A stretch of DNA of 48,912 bases from a virus, in the IMG/VR virus record IMGVR_UViG_3300044547_000157, positions 1-48,912 of that record. One strand, given 5' to 3'. A program made the position numbers and the translations under genes. Positions 35,241 to 44,416 of the stretch are shown here, in pieces. Under the pieces are notes generated by a model. The model made no database searches, was not told where the DNA came from, and saw only the letters and a list, made by a program, of their open reading frames with translations. Positions within the stretch are counted from its first letter, which is position 1; each line of letters begins with the position of its first letter.

Positions 35241-36767
35241 TTACTCCTCTGAACCTTTAATTTTAGCAAAGGTATCTGTTGTTGTACTGTATTCTTTCCA
35301 ACCTGCTGGTACCGCAATATCACTGCCTGCTTCCCTATCAGTCATTTCAGGTTTAAAACTTAGTGGATCTAAATTCTCATGATGCGGCCATGGTTCATGA
35401 CCTGGTATACGCAACATTATACTGTCAATTGTTTCTCCCACATTGTCTGGATTGGCAAACGTAGTCAATGCTTCTGCAACTTCTGCTTCTGCGGCCGCTG
35501 GACCATTCATATGCACTTGGGCCGCAGTTTCTAAATGATTACCACCTGACTTGATATTAGTACTGCCGCCAGCTGTAAATTTATTATCGCCAGTGGTGTT
35601 CATGTTAATATCGCCAGTGGTAGTTATGCTACCATTTTCACCTATTATTAAATTGAAATTTGTACCCACTTCTGTTTGAAATCTTTCAGCAGATTTAATA
35701 TTGACATTCCTACCAGCTTCAAAGTTGATATCTCTATCTGCATAGAAATTCATATCTTGTTTGGTGTGTACGCTGACACTGTCTTCAGCGTAGATGTCAA
35801 TTTTGCCATCACTGCTTAGTTCTATCCAACTTGTTCCACGAGCATTGCCAATATAAATTAAATCCTCACTGTTGTGAAATAAGATTTGATGCCCTGTACG
35901 TGTACGTATTCTCACAAGTTCATTATGAGGTATTGTTACATCGCCATCAGTTTCATCTTGTTCAACGCTGGCATATTCTGGTGGACCTTCACTGGCTGTA
36001 GTTTTACGTACATATTTGTCGTCACCGTCATCCATTACAAATGTAGTACCACCTAATCTACTTACAAATGCTCCAGATATTTGATGTTCAGCTTTGCCAA
36101 CTTTGCCTTTTTTGGCGCCTTCTTGTTTGTCAATTGGACCAGGTGTGCTGATACCAAATACGCTACTGGGTGTTTCTCTTCTGGCACTACTGGAAGTTAT
36201 GCCTCGGATATCATCTTTTAAAAGACCCTGTTCACTTAATATTGCTGTAAAAGGATGTTGCGGTTTTTTATTTTTTGTACTGTCTGAATTGCCTACATCA
36301 ACAACTCGCTTGTTGTATTCTGCAACAGGAACACGTTCTTCATCACCTTCAATATTAAAAGATGTGGCTGCTAGGCCAGGTGTCATGAAGTTTATGTTGT
36401 CATCTTGTACACATCCTATCCAATAACCGTATCTAGGATCACTGTCAATAAAAAACACAATTACAGTACTGCCAACATCTGGCGGCACTGCCCACCATCC
36501 ATAACTTTTTTGTGTGTTGTTATATCTAGAAGATTCGTCTGTTTCGTCATCTGTTACATAGTCAACAGATGTTGATCCAGCAAATGGGCTCATGTATTTT
36601 ACAACATGCAATTGCCCTTCTTTACCGGGATCACTACCAACTTCGTGTAGAAGCTGAACTTCTAATGCACCCATGTAATTTGGATCCAAGTGGCTCACGA
36701 CTTTTGCAAGGAAAGGGCCAGGGCTACTGTTACCTGATCCCGTTGCTACTCTGGTTTCTTCTGCCAT
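35241..36767 (-). CDS. 5: Baseplate hub spike protein gp5 (no lysozyme domain)
   Basis: A 508-aa protein. The N-terminal OB-fold region reads FLAKVVSHLDPNYMGALEV, GWWAVPPDVGSTVIVFFID and DPRYGYWIGCV, typical of gp5/VgrG-type spikes. From about residue 310 it becomes a beta-helix with short repeats (DIYAEDSVSV, MNFYADRDINFEAG, TTGDINMNTTGDNKF). T4 gp5 has a lysozyme domain between these parts. Here residues about 140-300 are a low-complexity linker plus RLGGTTFVMDDGDD and show no lysozyme catalytic pattern, as in marine relatives. The spike pierces the outer membrane during infection. It overlaps its upstream gene by one base (TAATG). Confidence 0.9.
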   Translation of the reverse strand: MAEETRVATGSGNSSPGPFLAKVVSHLDPNYMGALEVQLLHEVGSDPGKEGQLHVVKYMSPFAGSTSVDYVTDDETDESSRYNNTQKSYGWWAVPPDVGSTVIVFFIDSDPRYGYWIGCVQDDNINFMTPGLAATSFNIEGDEERVPVAEYNKRVVDVGNSDSTKNKKPQHPFTAILSEQGLLKDDIRGITSSSARRETPSSVFGISTPGPIDKQEGAKKGKVGKAEHQISGAFVSRLGGTTFVMDDGDDKYVRKTTASEGPPEYASVEQDETDGDVTIPHNELVRIRTRTGHQILFHNSEDLIYIGNARGTSWIELSSDGKIDIYAEDSVSVHTKQDMNFYADRDINFEAGRNVNIKSAERFQTEVGTNFNLIIGENGSITTTGDINMNTTGDNKFTAGGSTNIKSGGNHLETAAQVHMNGPAAAEAEVAEALTTFANPDNVGETIDSIMLRIPGHEPWPHHENLDPLSFKPEMTDREAGSDIAVPAGWKEYSTTTDTFAKIKGSEE

Positions 36768-39163
36768 TATTCAGCACCGTTTGGTGTGTTAGGATTAAAG
36801 TTATTTGCCACTATAGACACCAGTGTCTTACCAGCTGAACCATCATCCTTCACATCTTGACCTACCATTCTAGTTAAAGACAACACTTGTGTAAATTGTC
36901 CTTTGCTAAAACTATTTTCAACTTTTGTTACCATATAAAGTCCACTGAATTGTGGAACAATCCCGCCATTTGGAAAATCATATCTTCCAGTGCTACGACT
37001 AATATCTATTGGATTTCTAAATTTAACATTGATATACACAGCACCATCTTGATTATTAATTGCGCCGTCTGCGTTAATGCCTTTTAAGTTTGTTGCTTGA
37101 GCTGAATAATTACCAACACCACTATCACCAATAAAAAACGGATCTCCTAATATGGTCATATCCAATTGCACCATATCACTGCCTTCAGTTATAGCATCGT
37201 AAAACTGTCGTGCAGCCACTGTGGCTGCACTATCAACTAGACCGCCTTTACCACCAGTACGTGATTTAATTTTGTCTGATTCAGATTGTGTTGGCACTTG
37301 ATTCAACGCAACCCCGGCATTTTCTGAACTTAGAGAGCCGTCAGCGGCCCTAGTTACTCCACCTTCTGTACTACCTTTATCATTAACTTCTTTAGGAATG
37401 TCTGTGGCAAGTCCACCAGTTTCAACAATGCGTTGTGCGCCTTGATTGTTTTTTCCGCCATCAGCTGTCAGTGCTGTATAAAAAGCCGCGTTAAATTCAA
37501 TGTTAAAATTTATAATATCTAAATTTTTACTTGTGTACAAGTAATTGTATTCTTTTATTGCATCAAGTTTTAATTTTTCCACACCTTTAGCTGGCTGATT
37601 TGGTGCCATAAATTTACTATGGTGTACTCTATGCGGAATTACTCTGTATACTACCAAGTTGGGTTTGCGACCCGTTTTACCAAGATTAGCATCAGAGTCC
37701 AATATATAAAGTTGAGTGTCAATTTTCCACCAGTTAATAAATCCGTCTTCACTGATTTTATCTGGATCCAATGCTTGTCTACCGTAGTCACTAGCAAGAA
37801 TTACTTGATTAATTACATTGGGAATATCAGTGCCCTGTGCAAAACGTGCTTCACTGGATGTTTTACTTACACTTACATTACCACGTTTATATGTGCCACT
37901 TTTTTCATCATATACTGCGTTTTCTTTTCCAAACCCAGCATCACCTTTTCTATACTCATTAAATCCCATGCTGGAAATACCAACTGGGTTGATATTATCT
38001 TTTTGTACAAGATTAAAATTATCACTGCCACGAGCAACACCTAATCTTTTAAACACATTTAAGTTTGATTGTTTTTCATTTGGGTTTGATGTTGCCGAAG
38101 ATGGATTGCTTGAGTCATCTGTTGCACTGGCAGCATCACTAGTCTTTAAATCTGTTGGAAAAACTATTAATATTTGATCTGGTACTTCAACATCTTTTCT
38201 TTTTACAGTTTCTAAATATCTATCATTTACAACTTTTTGTAAACTTTTAGCACCAGTCTGAATCATTTCTTGCACAGTAGACCCAGAAATATTGATATCA
38301 GTTTTAACTTGACTGTAGGTTGTATTGTGTGCTTTTTCATTCCACGGAATTGCTGTACAATTATAGACACTTCCATTACCACTAACTCTCATGGTAAGGT
38401 TCATAATTTTTATAGGGAAAAATTTTGTAGTTCCAGGAATTTGCACATTTTGTCTAAGGGCATCAATATGCCCTTTAAACTCCAACCTTAATAACAGAGG
38501 ACAATCTACATAATTGGAGTAACCTGATTCAGCGGCGGCAATTTGTAAAGATTGAAAAAACAATCCCATACTATAAGGCTCAGTGATATCAAAACTTAGG
38601 CCAGTGGCATTGGTATTGCCAGTAGATTTATCCATGCCCATCATGCCACTAATTTTTACATTTTCAATAAAGTAATCAAACTTTCCTTGAGGATTGTCAA
38701 CTGAGCGATACGTTGTAGATATCCTATCATTGGGTTCGCCACTGCCAGTTTTTAAAATTAGCGGGCCCAACTTTCCCTTGCGATAACTCTCGTCTGGAAA
38801 GTTTAAATCTTGTGGACTTAGTACGCTAAGTGTCCAAACATAATTGTATGTTGCAAAATTATGTAGCACGTTTGGAAACGGCGGAGTGCCAGGAACATTG
38901 ACAACTGTCTTGGCTGCTTGTATTAATTTTTCTGGATTAAAATCAGCAATTTTAGGAACTATATCAATAAGAGATTTTAATTGTCCAGGTATTGCGTTAG
39001 TTAATGAGCCAGCTAGATTGCCAGCGCCAGCTAGTGCGGCATTTTTTAAACTGTCTAATGATGCTCCTGCTGTTTGTAATCCTGATACTACACCAGAGCC
39101 GTTAACTGCATTTTTAACTGCGTTAGTTGCTGTAGTCGCAGCCGATGTAATGTCAAATGCCAT
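36767..39163 (-). CDS. Baseplate hub protein candidate (gp27-like)
   Basis: A 798-aa protein between gp53 and gp5. An Ala-rich N-terminus precedes HNFATYNYVWTLSVLSP, LSFDITEPYSMGLFFQSLQ and LLLRLEFKGHI. The C-terminal third has MVQLDMTILGDPFFIGDSG, VYINVKFRNP and SGLYMVTKVENSFSKGQFTQ, in the style of hub proteins (T4 gp27, P2 gpD) that sit under the spike. It lies directly upstream of gp5, its expected partner. Residues about 340-500 are low-complexity and may be a linker. The gp27 assignment rests on position and fold-like C-terminal motifs, not a strong sequence match. Confidence 0.6.
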   Translation of the reverse strand: MAFDITSAATTATNAVKNAVNGSGVVSGLQTAGASLDSLKNAALAGAGNLAGSLTNAIPGQLKSLIDIVPKIADFNPEKLIQAAKTVVNVPGTPPFPNVLHNFATYNYVWTLSVLSPQDLNFPDESYRKGKLGPLILKTGSGEPNDRISTTYRSVDNPQGKFDYFIENVKISGMMGMDKSTGNTNATGLSFDITEPYSMGLFFQSLQIAAAESGYSNYVDCPLLLRLEFKGHIDALRQNVQIPGTTKFFPIKIMNLTMRVSGNGSVYNCTAIPWNEKAHNTTYSQVKTDINISGSTVQEMIQTGAKSLQKVVNDRYLETVKRKDVEVPDQILIVFPTDLKTSDAASATDDSSNPSSATSNPNEKQSNLNVFKRLGVARGSDNFNLVQKDNINPVGISSMGFNEYRKGDAGFGKENAVYDEKSGTYKRGNVSVSKTSSEARFAQGTDIPNVINQVILASDYGRQALDPDKISEDGFINWWKIDTQLYILDSDANLGKTGRKPNLVVYRVIPHRVHHSKFMAPNQPAKGVEKLKLDAIKEYNYLYTSKNLDIINFNIEFNAAFYTALTADGGKNNQGAQRIVETGGLATDIPKEVNDKGSTEGGVTRAADGSLSSENAGVALNQVPTQSESDKIKSRTGGKGGLVDSAATVAARQFYDAITEGSDMVQLDMTILGDPFFIGDSGVGNYSAQATNLKGINADGAINNQDGAVYINVKFRNPIDISRSTGRYDFPNGGIVPQFSGLYMVTKVENSFSKGQFTQVLSLTRMVGQDVKDDGSAGKTLVSIVANNFNPNTPNGAE

Positions 39164-39167
39164 ACTA

Positions 39168-39467
39168 TTAGTTACCTAGTACTTGTTTCAAACTACTATT
39201 TTTAGGAAGGTAAATTTGTGTTCCAGGAACAAAGTCCCATATAGGATCTTGAAGCACATCTAAATTACGTTGTATAAACACCCACCACAAATTAGAATCT
39301 TCATACAAGTCATATGCCAACAAATCTGGTCTATATGTATATTGAGGTTCAATTGTGTACAAGTAATCATCAGATTCTGCACTTACTGGTCTAATAGTCA
39401 GCGTATCTAAATAATTTTTTGTAATGTCTGTTTTGTACCACGGACTGTGGTTATTGTATTGAGCCAT
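39168..39467 (-). CDS. 53: Baseplate wedge protein gp53
   Basis: A 99-aa protein with the gp53 pattern: SPWYKTDITKNYLDTLTIRP, Y....YRPDLLAYDLYEDS, LWWVFIQRNLDVLQDPIWDF and a final LysM-like GTQIYLPK. T4 gp53 is 196 aa, and short forms are usual in marine T4-like phages. It joins the wedges into the baseplate ring around the hub. It starts one base inside the stop of the gp48-like gene (TAATG), with four bases to the next gene. Confidence 0.9.
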   Translation of the reverse strand: MAQYNNHSPWYKTDITKNYLDTLTIRPVSAESDDYLYTIEPQYTYRPDLLAYDLYEDSNLWWVFIQRNLDVLQDPIWDFVPGTQIYLPKNSSLKQVLGN

Positions 39468-40453
39468 TATACATATCCTTTACTTACATAAGCACCATTT
39501 ACAAATTGTTGTAAACTAAACTGTCTTACACTTTCTCTACTGTAGACTGGCATTATAGTAATAGTTAGGTCGCTTTTAACTGGTACGTGACTATCTCTTG
39601 ATGCAGACATACCACCAGGGCCGCCGCCAACTAAACTAGACAAACTAGATATTACACCTGCACCTGCACCGATAGTTCCCAAGGCAGTGGCCGCGCCTCT
39701 TGCGCCAAATGCGCCAGCAACACCTGCTAATTGATTTGCAGTTTGTGATATTCCACCAAGACCGCCACTCACAGCTGATACGTTTGTACTGATGTATTGC
39801 ACATCTTTAGGCAATGTCATGCTAAAACTTTTTACAACAACTGGAACATTTCTAAAAACGTGATCACCATACGCACTAAAATTTAATATAGGAGGTGGGT
39901 TACCTTGGAACGCTGTGTCGCCAGTAAACATTTTAGTAACTGATCTTAAAAAATGAACTACCGCAATCCAGTATTTGGCTTGCACACCATCTTCAACATT
40001 AAACTCGCCAGTAATTTGAATGTCGCTTACACGACTATTTTGATATGCTTGAAATTGATAGTTTTGATGTGTTACTGGAATTTCATTATAGGTTGCTGTG
40101 CTTGTGATTGCTATTGTGGGAGTGTAAGGAAAAATTAATCCGCCTGCATCTGTTAATGGTTGTAGTATTGGGCTTTTGTCAAAAAAGCTACCTGATGGCA
40201 TACTGAGTCTCGCACGCCAATCTGTTGATGAATCTGTTCCGCCAAATGTTGCGGACGCATTAACTATTTTGCCAATTGACTCTCCACCAAGTGGCAAATT
40301 TATACTTCGAATACTGCTGAGTAACTTGGCCGGATTTGATAAATTACTAGTCAAGGCGGAGCCTAAATTAGCCACTGTGTTTAGTGCTCCGGCAGCTTGA
40401 CCCGCTATTTGTTGGGCCGTTGCTAAACCACTTGCTAAATTAAAATCTGCCAT
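39467..40453 (-). CDS. 48: Baseplate tail-tube cap protein (gp48-like)
   Basis: A 328-aa protein. The middle section (GGLIFPYTPTIAITSTATYN, YQFQAYQNSRVSDIQITGEF, YWIAVVHFLRSVTKMFTGD, PVVVKSFSMTLPKDVQYI) matches the tail-tube cap proteins of T4-like marine phages. Ala/Gly-rich hydrophobic segments flank it. gp48 and gp54 cap the baseplate hub and start tail-tube polymerisation; gp54 is a possible alternative name here. It is the first gene of the leftward late operon with a CTAAATA motif 20 bases upstream, and its promoter region abuts the gp55 promoter. Confidence 0.75.
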   Translation of the reverse strand: MADFNLASGLATAQQIAGQAAGALNTVANLGSALTSNLSNPAKLLSSIRSINLPLGGESIGKIVNASATFGGTDSSTDWRARLSMPSGSFFDKSPILQPLTDAGGLIFPYTPTIAITSTATYNEIPVTHQNYQFQAYQNSRVSDIQITGEFNVEDGVQAKYWIAVVHFLRSVTKMFTGDTAFQGNPPPILNFSAYGDHVFRNVPVVVKSFSMTLPKDVQYISTNVSAVSGGLGGISQTANQLAGVAGAFGARGAATALGTIGAGAGVISSLSSLVGGGPGGMSASRDSHVPVKSDLTITIMPVYSRESVRQFSLQQFVNGAYVSKGYV

Positions 40454-40472
40454 TTCTGTCTCCTATGACTAA

Positions 40473-40479
40473 TATTTAG
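40473..40479 (-). promoter_or_regulatory. Late promoter motif variant (CTAAATA) for leftward baseplate genes
   Basis: CTAAATA on the minus strand, 20 bases before the ATG of the gp48-like gene. Its last base touches the -35 hexamer of the rightward gp55 promoter. It differs at one position from NATAAATA. Transcription from here would cover gp48, gp53, gp27-like, gp5 and gp25. Confidence 0.45.
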
Positions 40480-40508
40480 TTGACTTTTTAATGTGCGTAG
40501 TTTATAAT
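40480..40508 (+). promoter_or_regulatory. Sigma-70-like promoter of gp55-gp47-gp46
   Basis: On the plus strand TTGACT (40480-40485) and TATAAT (40503-40508) are 17 bp apart; only the last -35 base is off consensus. The start site should be near 40515, with CCGGAG before the ATG at 40530. The upstream in-frame ATG at 40491 lies in the spacer and cannot be in the transcript. Confidence 0.8.
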
Positions 40509-40529
40509 ATAACATCCGGAGAACGATTA

Positions 40530-41372
40530 ATGACATTGATACCAAGAGCACCAAAGGTTAATTACCTAAACAACAAAGATTTATTAGAAGAAATACACCG
40601 TTCTAAAAACACATACTGTAGCTACGAACAGCCAGAATATCATCAGTATGATATTATTTTGCCCGCAGTTGAAAAAATCAATATCAGAACTGTTGCAGAA
40701 GCCAAGCGGGCACAGGCAAAGAGATTGGGAGATCAAGAGTATGCTCGAAGAAAATCTCTTGGTGAAAAAGTCAAGCAAGCAGACTGCGAAGTTGACTATA
40801 AAAAGATACCAAAAACTGGTTTAATTTTTAGGATTATGACTTTTGATCATATTCCCTTGAACAATGTACGTAAAAAGAACCCTAAAAGTCTTGCAGATCA
40901 TAGAGATAAAGTGAATTTTCCACCTTTTCAACATTGGAAATTTAATGACGCAGAAGAACTAGTATGCGTGGGCAAAAGCCATTGGCAAGGCAGTTTAGAC
41001 AAGGGCAAATTCAACAAAGACCACGGGCAAATTACAAATACACTAGCAAGAATGTATATCAAACTGTGTGAACGCTATGCTACTCGTGGCAATGTTCGTG
41101 GATATACCTATAATGATGAGATGCGGGCACAGGCAATACTGCAACTTACTCAAATTGGCTTGCAATTCAATGAAGCAAAAAGTAATAATCCATTTGCCTA
41201 CTTTACAGCGGCAGTGACCAACAGTTTTGTTAGAATTATCAACATTGAAAAACGTAATCAAAACATACGAGACGACATGTTGGAAATGAACGGCATGAAT
41301 CCTAGCTATAGTAGGACCGGTGCTGGTGAACATGCGGCCGCATTAAAGAGGCATAACGAGGAAATTGAATGA
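40530..41372 (+). CDS. 55: Late sigma factor gp55
   Basis: A 280-aa protein when started at the ATG at 40530, which has GGAG eight bases upstream; a 13-residue longer start would sit inside the promoter. The sigma core is visible: EMRAQAILQLTQIGLQFNEA, NPFAYFTAAVTNSFVRIIN and EKRNQNIRDDMLE match regions 2.2-2.4 of gp55. T4 gp55 is 185 aa, so this one has an N-terminal extension of about 100 residues that is basic (KIPKTGLIFRIMTFDH, NVRKKNPKS). gp55 recruits host RNA polymerase, with the sliding clamp, to TATAAATA late promoters. It is the first gene of an early operon with gp47 and gp46, linked by ATGA overlaps. Confidence 0.93.
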   Translation: MTLIPRAPKVNYLNNKDLLEEIHRSKNTYCSYEQPEYHQYDIILPAVEKINIRTVAEAKRAQAKRLGDQEYARRKSLGEKVKQADCEVDYKKIPKTGLIFRIMTFDHIPLNNVRKKNPKSLADHRDKVNFPPFQHWKFNDAEELVCVGKSHWQGSLDKGKFNKDHGQITNTLARMYIKLCERYATRGNVRGYTYNDEMRAQAILQLTQIGLQFNEAKSNNPFAYFTAAVTNSFVRIINIEKRNQNIRDDMLEMNGMNPSYSRTGAGEHAAALKRHNEEIE

Positions 41373-42379
41373 GTTTATTCAAAAAAGTAGCGTGTTTCAC
41401 AGACATACACTTTGGATTAAAATCCAATAGTTCAACACATAATCAAGATTGTGAAGATTTTGTAGATTGGTACATTGCCAAGGCTAAGGAGGAAGGTTGT
41501 GACACTGGAATTTTTATGGGCGATTGGCATCACAATCGCAACAGTCTTAATATTACTACTATGGACTATAGCCTTAGAGCCCTTGAAAAATTGGGACAGG
41601 CTTTCGATAACTTTTATTTCTTTCCTGGTAATCATGATCTTTACTACAAAGACAAGCGGGACATTCACTCAGTTGAATTTGGAAAGTATATCCCCGGAAT
41701 CACCGTTGTACATGAACCTACTACTATTGGTGATGTTACTTTATGTCCGTGGCTCGTGGGTGAGGAGTGGAAAAGTATAGGCAAGAAAGGTGGCAAGTAT
41801 ATATTTGGTCACTTTGAATTGCCCAGCTTTTTTATGAACGCAATGGTGCAAATGCCGGATCACGGTGAAATTAATTTAGATGCTTTTAAAAATTATGAAC
41901 TGGGCTTTAGCGGACACTTTCATAAACGCCAACAAAAAGGCAATATGATTTATATTGGCAATGCATTCCCACACAACTATGCAGATGCATGGGACGACGA
42001 ACGTGGAATGATGGTTTTAGAGTGGGGAGGAAAGCCAAAATACCACACTTGGGATTTACAACCCACCTTTAGAACTGTTAAACTAAGTCAGTTAATTGAC
42101 GAAGCCGCAACTATTATTAAACCCAAGCAACATTTACGGGTTGCTTTGGACATTGACATTAGTTATGAAGAAGCAAGTTTTATCAAAGAAAAGTTCTTGG
42201 GTGATTACAGCATTAGAGAATTAACTTTGATTGCAGAAAAGAAAGAAGTTGAAATTAATACTGACATTGACATACAATCATTTGAAAGTGTGGATCAAAT
42301 TGTTAGTAATCAACTTGTTAGCATTGAGAGTGATAAGTTCAGCGCAAAGACGCTACTGGAAATTTATAACAGTCTATGA
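41369..42379 (+). CDS. 47: Recombination nuclease subunit gp47 (SbcD/Mre11-like)
   Basis: A 336-aa protein with all metallophosphoesterase motifs: DIH at residues 12-14, GDWHHN from 51, GNHD at 87-90, GHFE and SGHFHKRQ in the second half. gp47 is the nuclease subunit of the gp46-gp47 complex that resects DNA ends for recombination-dependent replication and host DNA breakdown. T4 gp47 is 339 aa, so the length is normal. It starts in an ATGA overlap with gp55 and ends in an ATGA overlap with gp46. Confidence 0.95.
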   Translation: MSLFKKVACFTDIHFGLKSNSSTHNQDCEDFVDWYIAKAKEEGCDTGIFMGDWHHNRNSLNITTMDYSLRALEKLGQAFDNFYFFPGNHDLYYKDKRDIHSVEFGKYIPGITVVHEPTTIGDVTLCPWLVGEEWKSIGKKGGKYIFGHFELPSFFMNAMVQMPDHGEINLDAFKNYELGFSGHFHKRQQKGNMIYIGNAFPHNYADAWDDERGMMVLEWGGKPKYHTWDLQPTFRTVKLSQLIDEAATIIKPKQHLRVALDIDISYEEASFIKEKFLGDYSIRELTLIAEKKEVEINTDIDIQSFESVDQIVSNQLVSIESDKFSAKTLLEIYNSL

Positions 42380-44157
42380 GTATAAAAATTAAAGACCTAA
42401 CGGTCAAAAACTTTATGAGTGTGGGTAATCAAACCCAAGCTGTGGATTTTGGCAAGCAACAACTGACCTTGGTATTGGGTGAGAACTTGGATCAAGGTGG
42501 TGATGATAATGGTAGTCGTAACGGTACTGGTAAAACTACCATTGTGAACGCACTGAGTTATGCATTATACGGTGTTGCACTGACCAACATTAAAAAAGAC
42601 AACCTAATTAACAAAATCAACGGCAAAGGCATGCTGGTCATGCTGAGTTTTGACAAGGATGGTGTTAGTTATAGGATTGAGCGTGGTCGCAGACCAAATC
42701 TTCTCAAGTTTTACGTCAATGATGTGGAACAAGACACAGAAGAAAGTGATGACGCACAAGGTGATATGCGTGAAACGCAAAAAGATGTGGATGAACTGTT
42801 GGGCATGAGTCACGACATGTTCAAACACATTGTTGCGTTGAATACCTACACAGAACCATTCTTAAGTATGCGGGCCAATGATCAACGTGCAATTATTGAG
42901 CAGTTGTTGGGCATTACCTTGCTTAGTGAAAAGTCTGAAGCATTAAAAGAACTAATTCGCATCTCAAAAGATGAAATACAACAAGAAAGCGCCAATATTG
43001 AAGCCGCTAAAAAGTCTAACGAAAAGATTCAACAAAGTGTGGACAGTTTAACCACTAGGCAAACTGCTTGGTACACGCAACAGGCTACAGATTTAGAGAA
43101 AATTGGCAAGGCCATTAATGAACTGCACAGTGTAGACATTACAAAAGAACTAGAACAACACACCAAGCTCAAAGCATATGATGAGCATAGTGCAAAAATT
43201 AAAAGTTTAAACAAAGAAAAGGCCACTTTAGAAAGTGCAATTATTCAAGCTGAAAGAACTGTAAAAAAATATACTACAGAACTTACAACATTGGATAATA
43301 AAACATGCCATGCTTGTGAACAACAACTGCATGACCACAAGCATGAGGAAATGACTGCTCTTGCTAATAAAAATTTAAAAGAGGCAACGACTTATTTTAA
43401 TAAGGTCACAGCAGACCTAGCAAAAATCAACAAAGAGTTGACTGCAATTGGTGACATTAATGGTAGGCCAAAAACATATTACGATACTTTAGAAGAAGCA
43501 CTAAAGCATCAAAACAATTTGACTACTTTAGAAAGTCAGTTGGTCAAACGTGCTGAAGAAATTGATCCTTATCAAGAACAAATTGACGACTTACGTAACA
43601 CTGCTATGCAGGAAATTACGTGGGATCATGTGAACGAGTTGACTAACTTAAAAGAACATCAAGAGTTCTTGCTCAAGTTGCTCACAAGTAAGGACAGCTT
43701 TATACGGAAAAAGATCATTGATCAGAATTTAGCTTATCTTAATAACAGATTGACCTACTATCTCGACAAGATGGGACTACCGCATACTGTTGTGTTCCAA
43801 AACGACTTGGCTGTGGAAATCACGCAACTTGGGCAGGATCTAGACTTTGATAATTTGAGCCGTGGTGAACGTAATAGACTTATACTTGGCTTGTCATGGA
43901 GTTTCCGTGACGTATGGGAAAGTTTATATCAAAGTATCAACTTGTTGTTTGTTGATGAACTTATTGATAACGGATTAGACGCAAGTGGTGTTGAAGGTGC
44001 ATTGGCTGTACTTAAAAAGATGGCTCGTGAACGTAATAAAAACATTTACTTGATCAGTCACAAGGATGAATTGATTGGTCGTGTTAATAATGTTCTAAAA
44101 GTTATTAAAGAAAATGGATTTACATCATATGCAAACGATGTGGAGTATGTAGATTAA
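42376..44157 (+). CDS. 46: Recombination ATPase subunit gp46 (SbcC/Rad50-like)
   Basis: A 593-aa protein (T4 gp46 is 560 aa). The Walker A motif is at residues 46-55 (GSRNGTGKTT), inside an N-terminal loop longer than usual (ENLDQGGDDNG). Long coiled coils flank the zinc hook C311-H-A-C314. The ABC signature LSRGERNRL is near residue 495 and Walker B (LLFVDEL) near 525. The protein joins DNA ends and drives the gp47 nuclease with ATP. ATGA overlap with gp47 indicates coupled translation. The gene ends one base-step before the next small gene. Confidence 0.95.
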   Translation: MSIKIKDLTVKNFMSVGNQTQAVDFGKQQLTLVLGENLDQGGDDNGSRNGTGKTTIVNALSYALYGVALTNIKKDNLINKINGKGMLVMLSFDKDGVSYRIERGRRPNLLKFYVNDVEQDTEESDDAQGDMRETQKDVDELLGMSHDMFKHIVALNTYTEPFLSMRANDQRAIIEQLLGITLLSEKSEALKELIRISKDEIQQESANIEAAKKSNEKIQQSVDSLTTRQTAWYTQQATDLEKIGKAINELHSVDITKELEQHTKLKAYDEHSAKIKSLNKEKATLESAIIQAERTVKKYTTELTTLDNKTCHACEQQLHDHKHEEMTALANKNLKEATTYFNKVTADLAKINKELTAIGDINGRPKTYYDTLEEALKHQNNLTTLESQLVKRAEEIDPYQEQIDDLRNTAMQEITWDHVNELTNLKEHQEFLLKLLTSKDSFIRKKIIDQNLAYLNNRLTYYLDKMGLPHTVVFQNDLAVEITQLGQDLDFDNLSRGERNRLILGLSWSFRDVWESLYQSINLLFVDELIDNGLDASGVEGALAVLKKMARERNKNIYLISHKDELIGRVNNVLKVIKENGFTSYANDVEYVD

Positions 44158-44158
44158 C

Positions 44159-44413
44159 ATGGAACAAGATGAAGTATTGCACGCCGAGCTTATGCAGGCG
44201 TTTAGCAAATATTTTAAAGCTAATCAACGATGGATCAATACGGGAACACGTATTGCTGGTCGAGAAGTTCGCTATTGGCTCAGTGAGATTAGAAGATTAT
44301 GTAGCTTACGAAGAGAACACGTAAGAGCATGGCGCAAAGAATTAGACGAAATTAAAAAGCAAAAGAAAGAAATCCAAAAGGCACAGGCAACAGGCACAGA
44401 CACAACTAACTAG
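44159..44413 (+). CDS. Small basic hypothetical protein
   Basis: An 84-aa protein, mostly helical and very basic: WINTGTRIAGREVRYWLSE and RRLCSLRREHVRAWRKELDE, ending in a Lys/Gln-rich tail (KKQKKEIQKAQ). Similar short proteins follow gp46 in T4-like marine phages. It could bind nucleic acid or help the gp46-gp47 complex; this is inferred from charge and position. It starts one base after the gp46 stop and ends just before the GIY-YIG gene. Confidence 0.7.
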   Translation: MEQDEVLHAELMQAFSKYFKANQRWINTGTRIAGREVRYWLSEIRRLCSLRREHVRAWRKELDEIKKQKKEIQKAQATGTDTTN

Positions 44414-44416
44414 TTG

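Noticed and set aside
37619-38044. 141-codon plus-strand ORF, and an overlapping one at 37818-38177
   Set aside because: Both are antisense to the gp27-like hub gene and show no protein-like pattern.
40491-40529. In-frame upstream ATG giving a gp55 longer by 13 residues
   Set aside because: It lies in the spacer of the sigma-70-like promoter, before the likely transcript start, and has no ribosome-binding site; GGAG fits the ATG at 40530.
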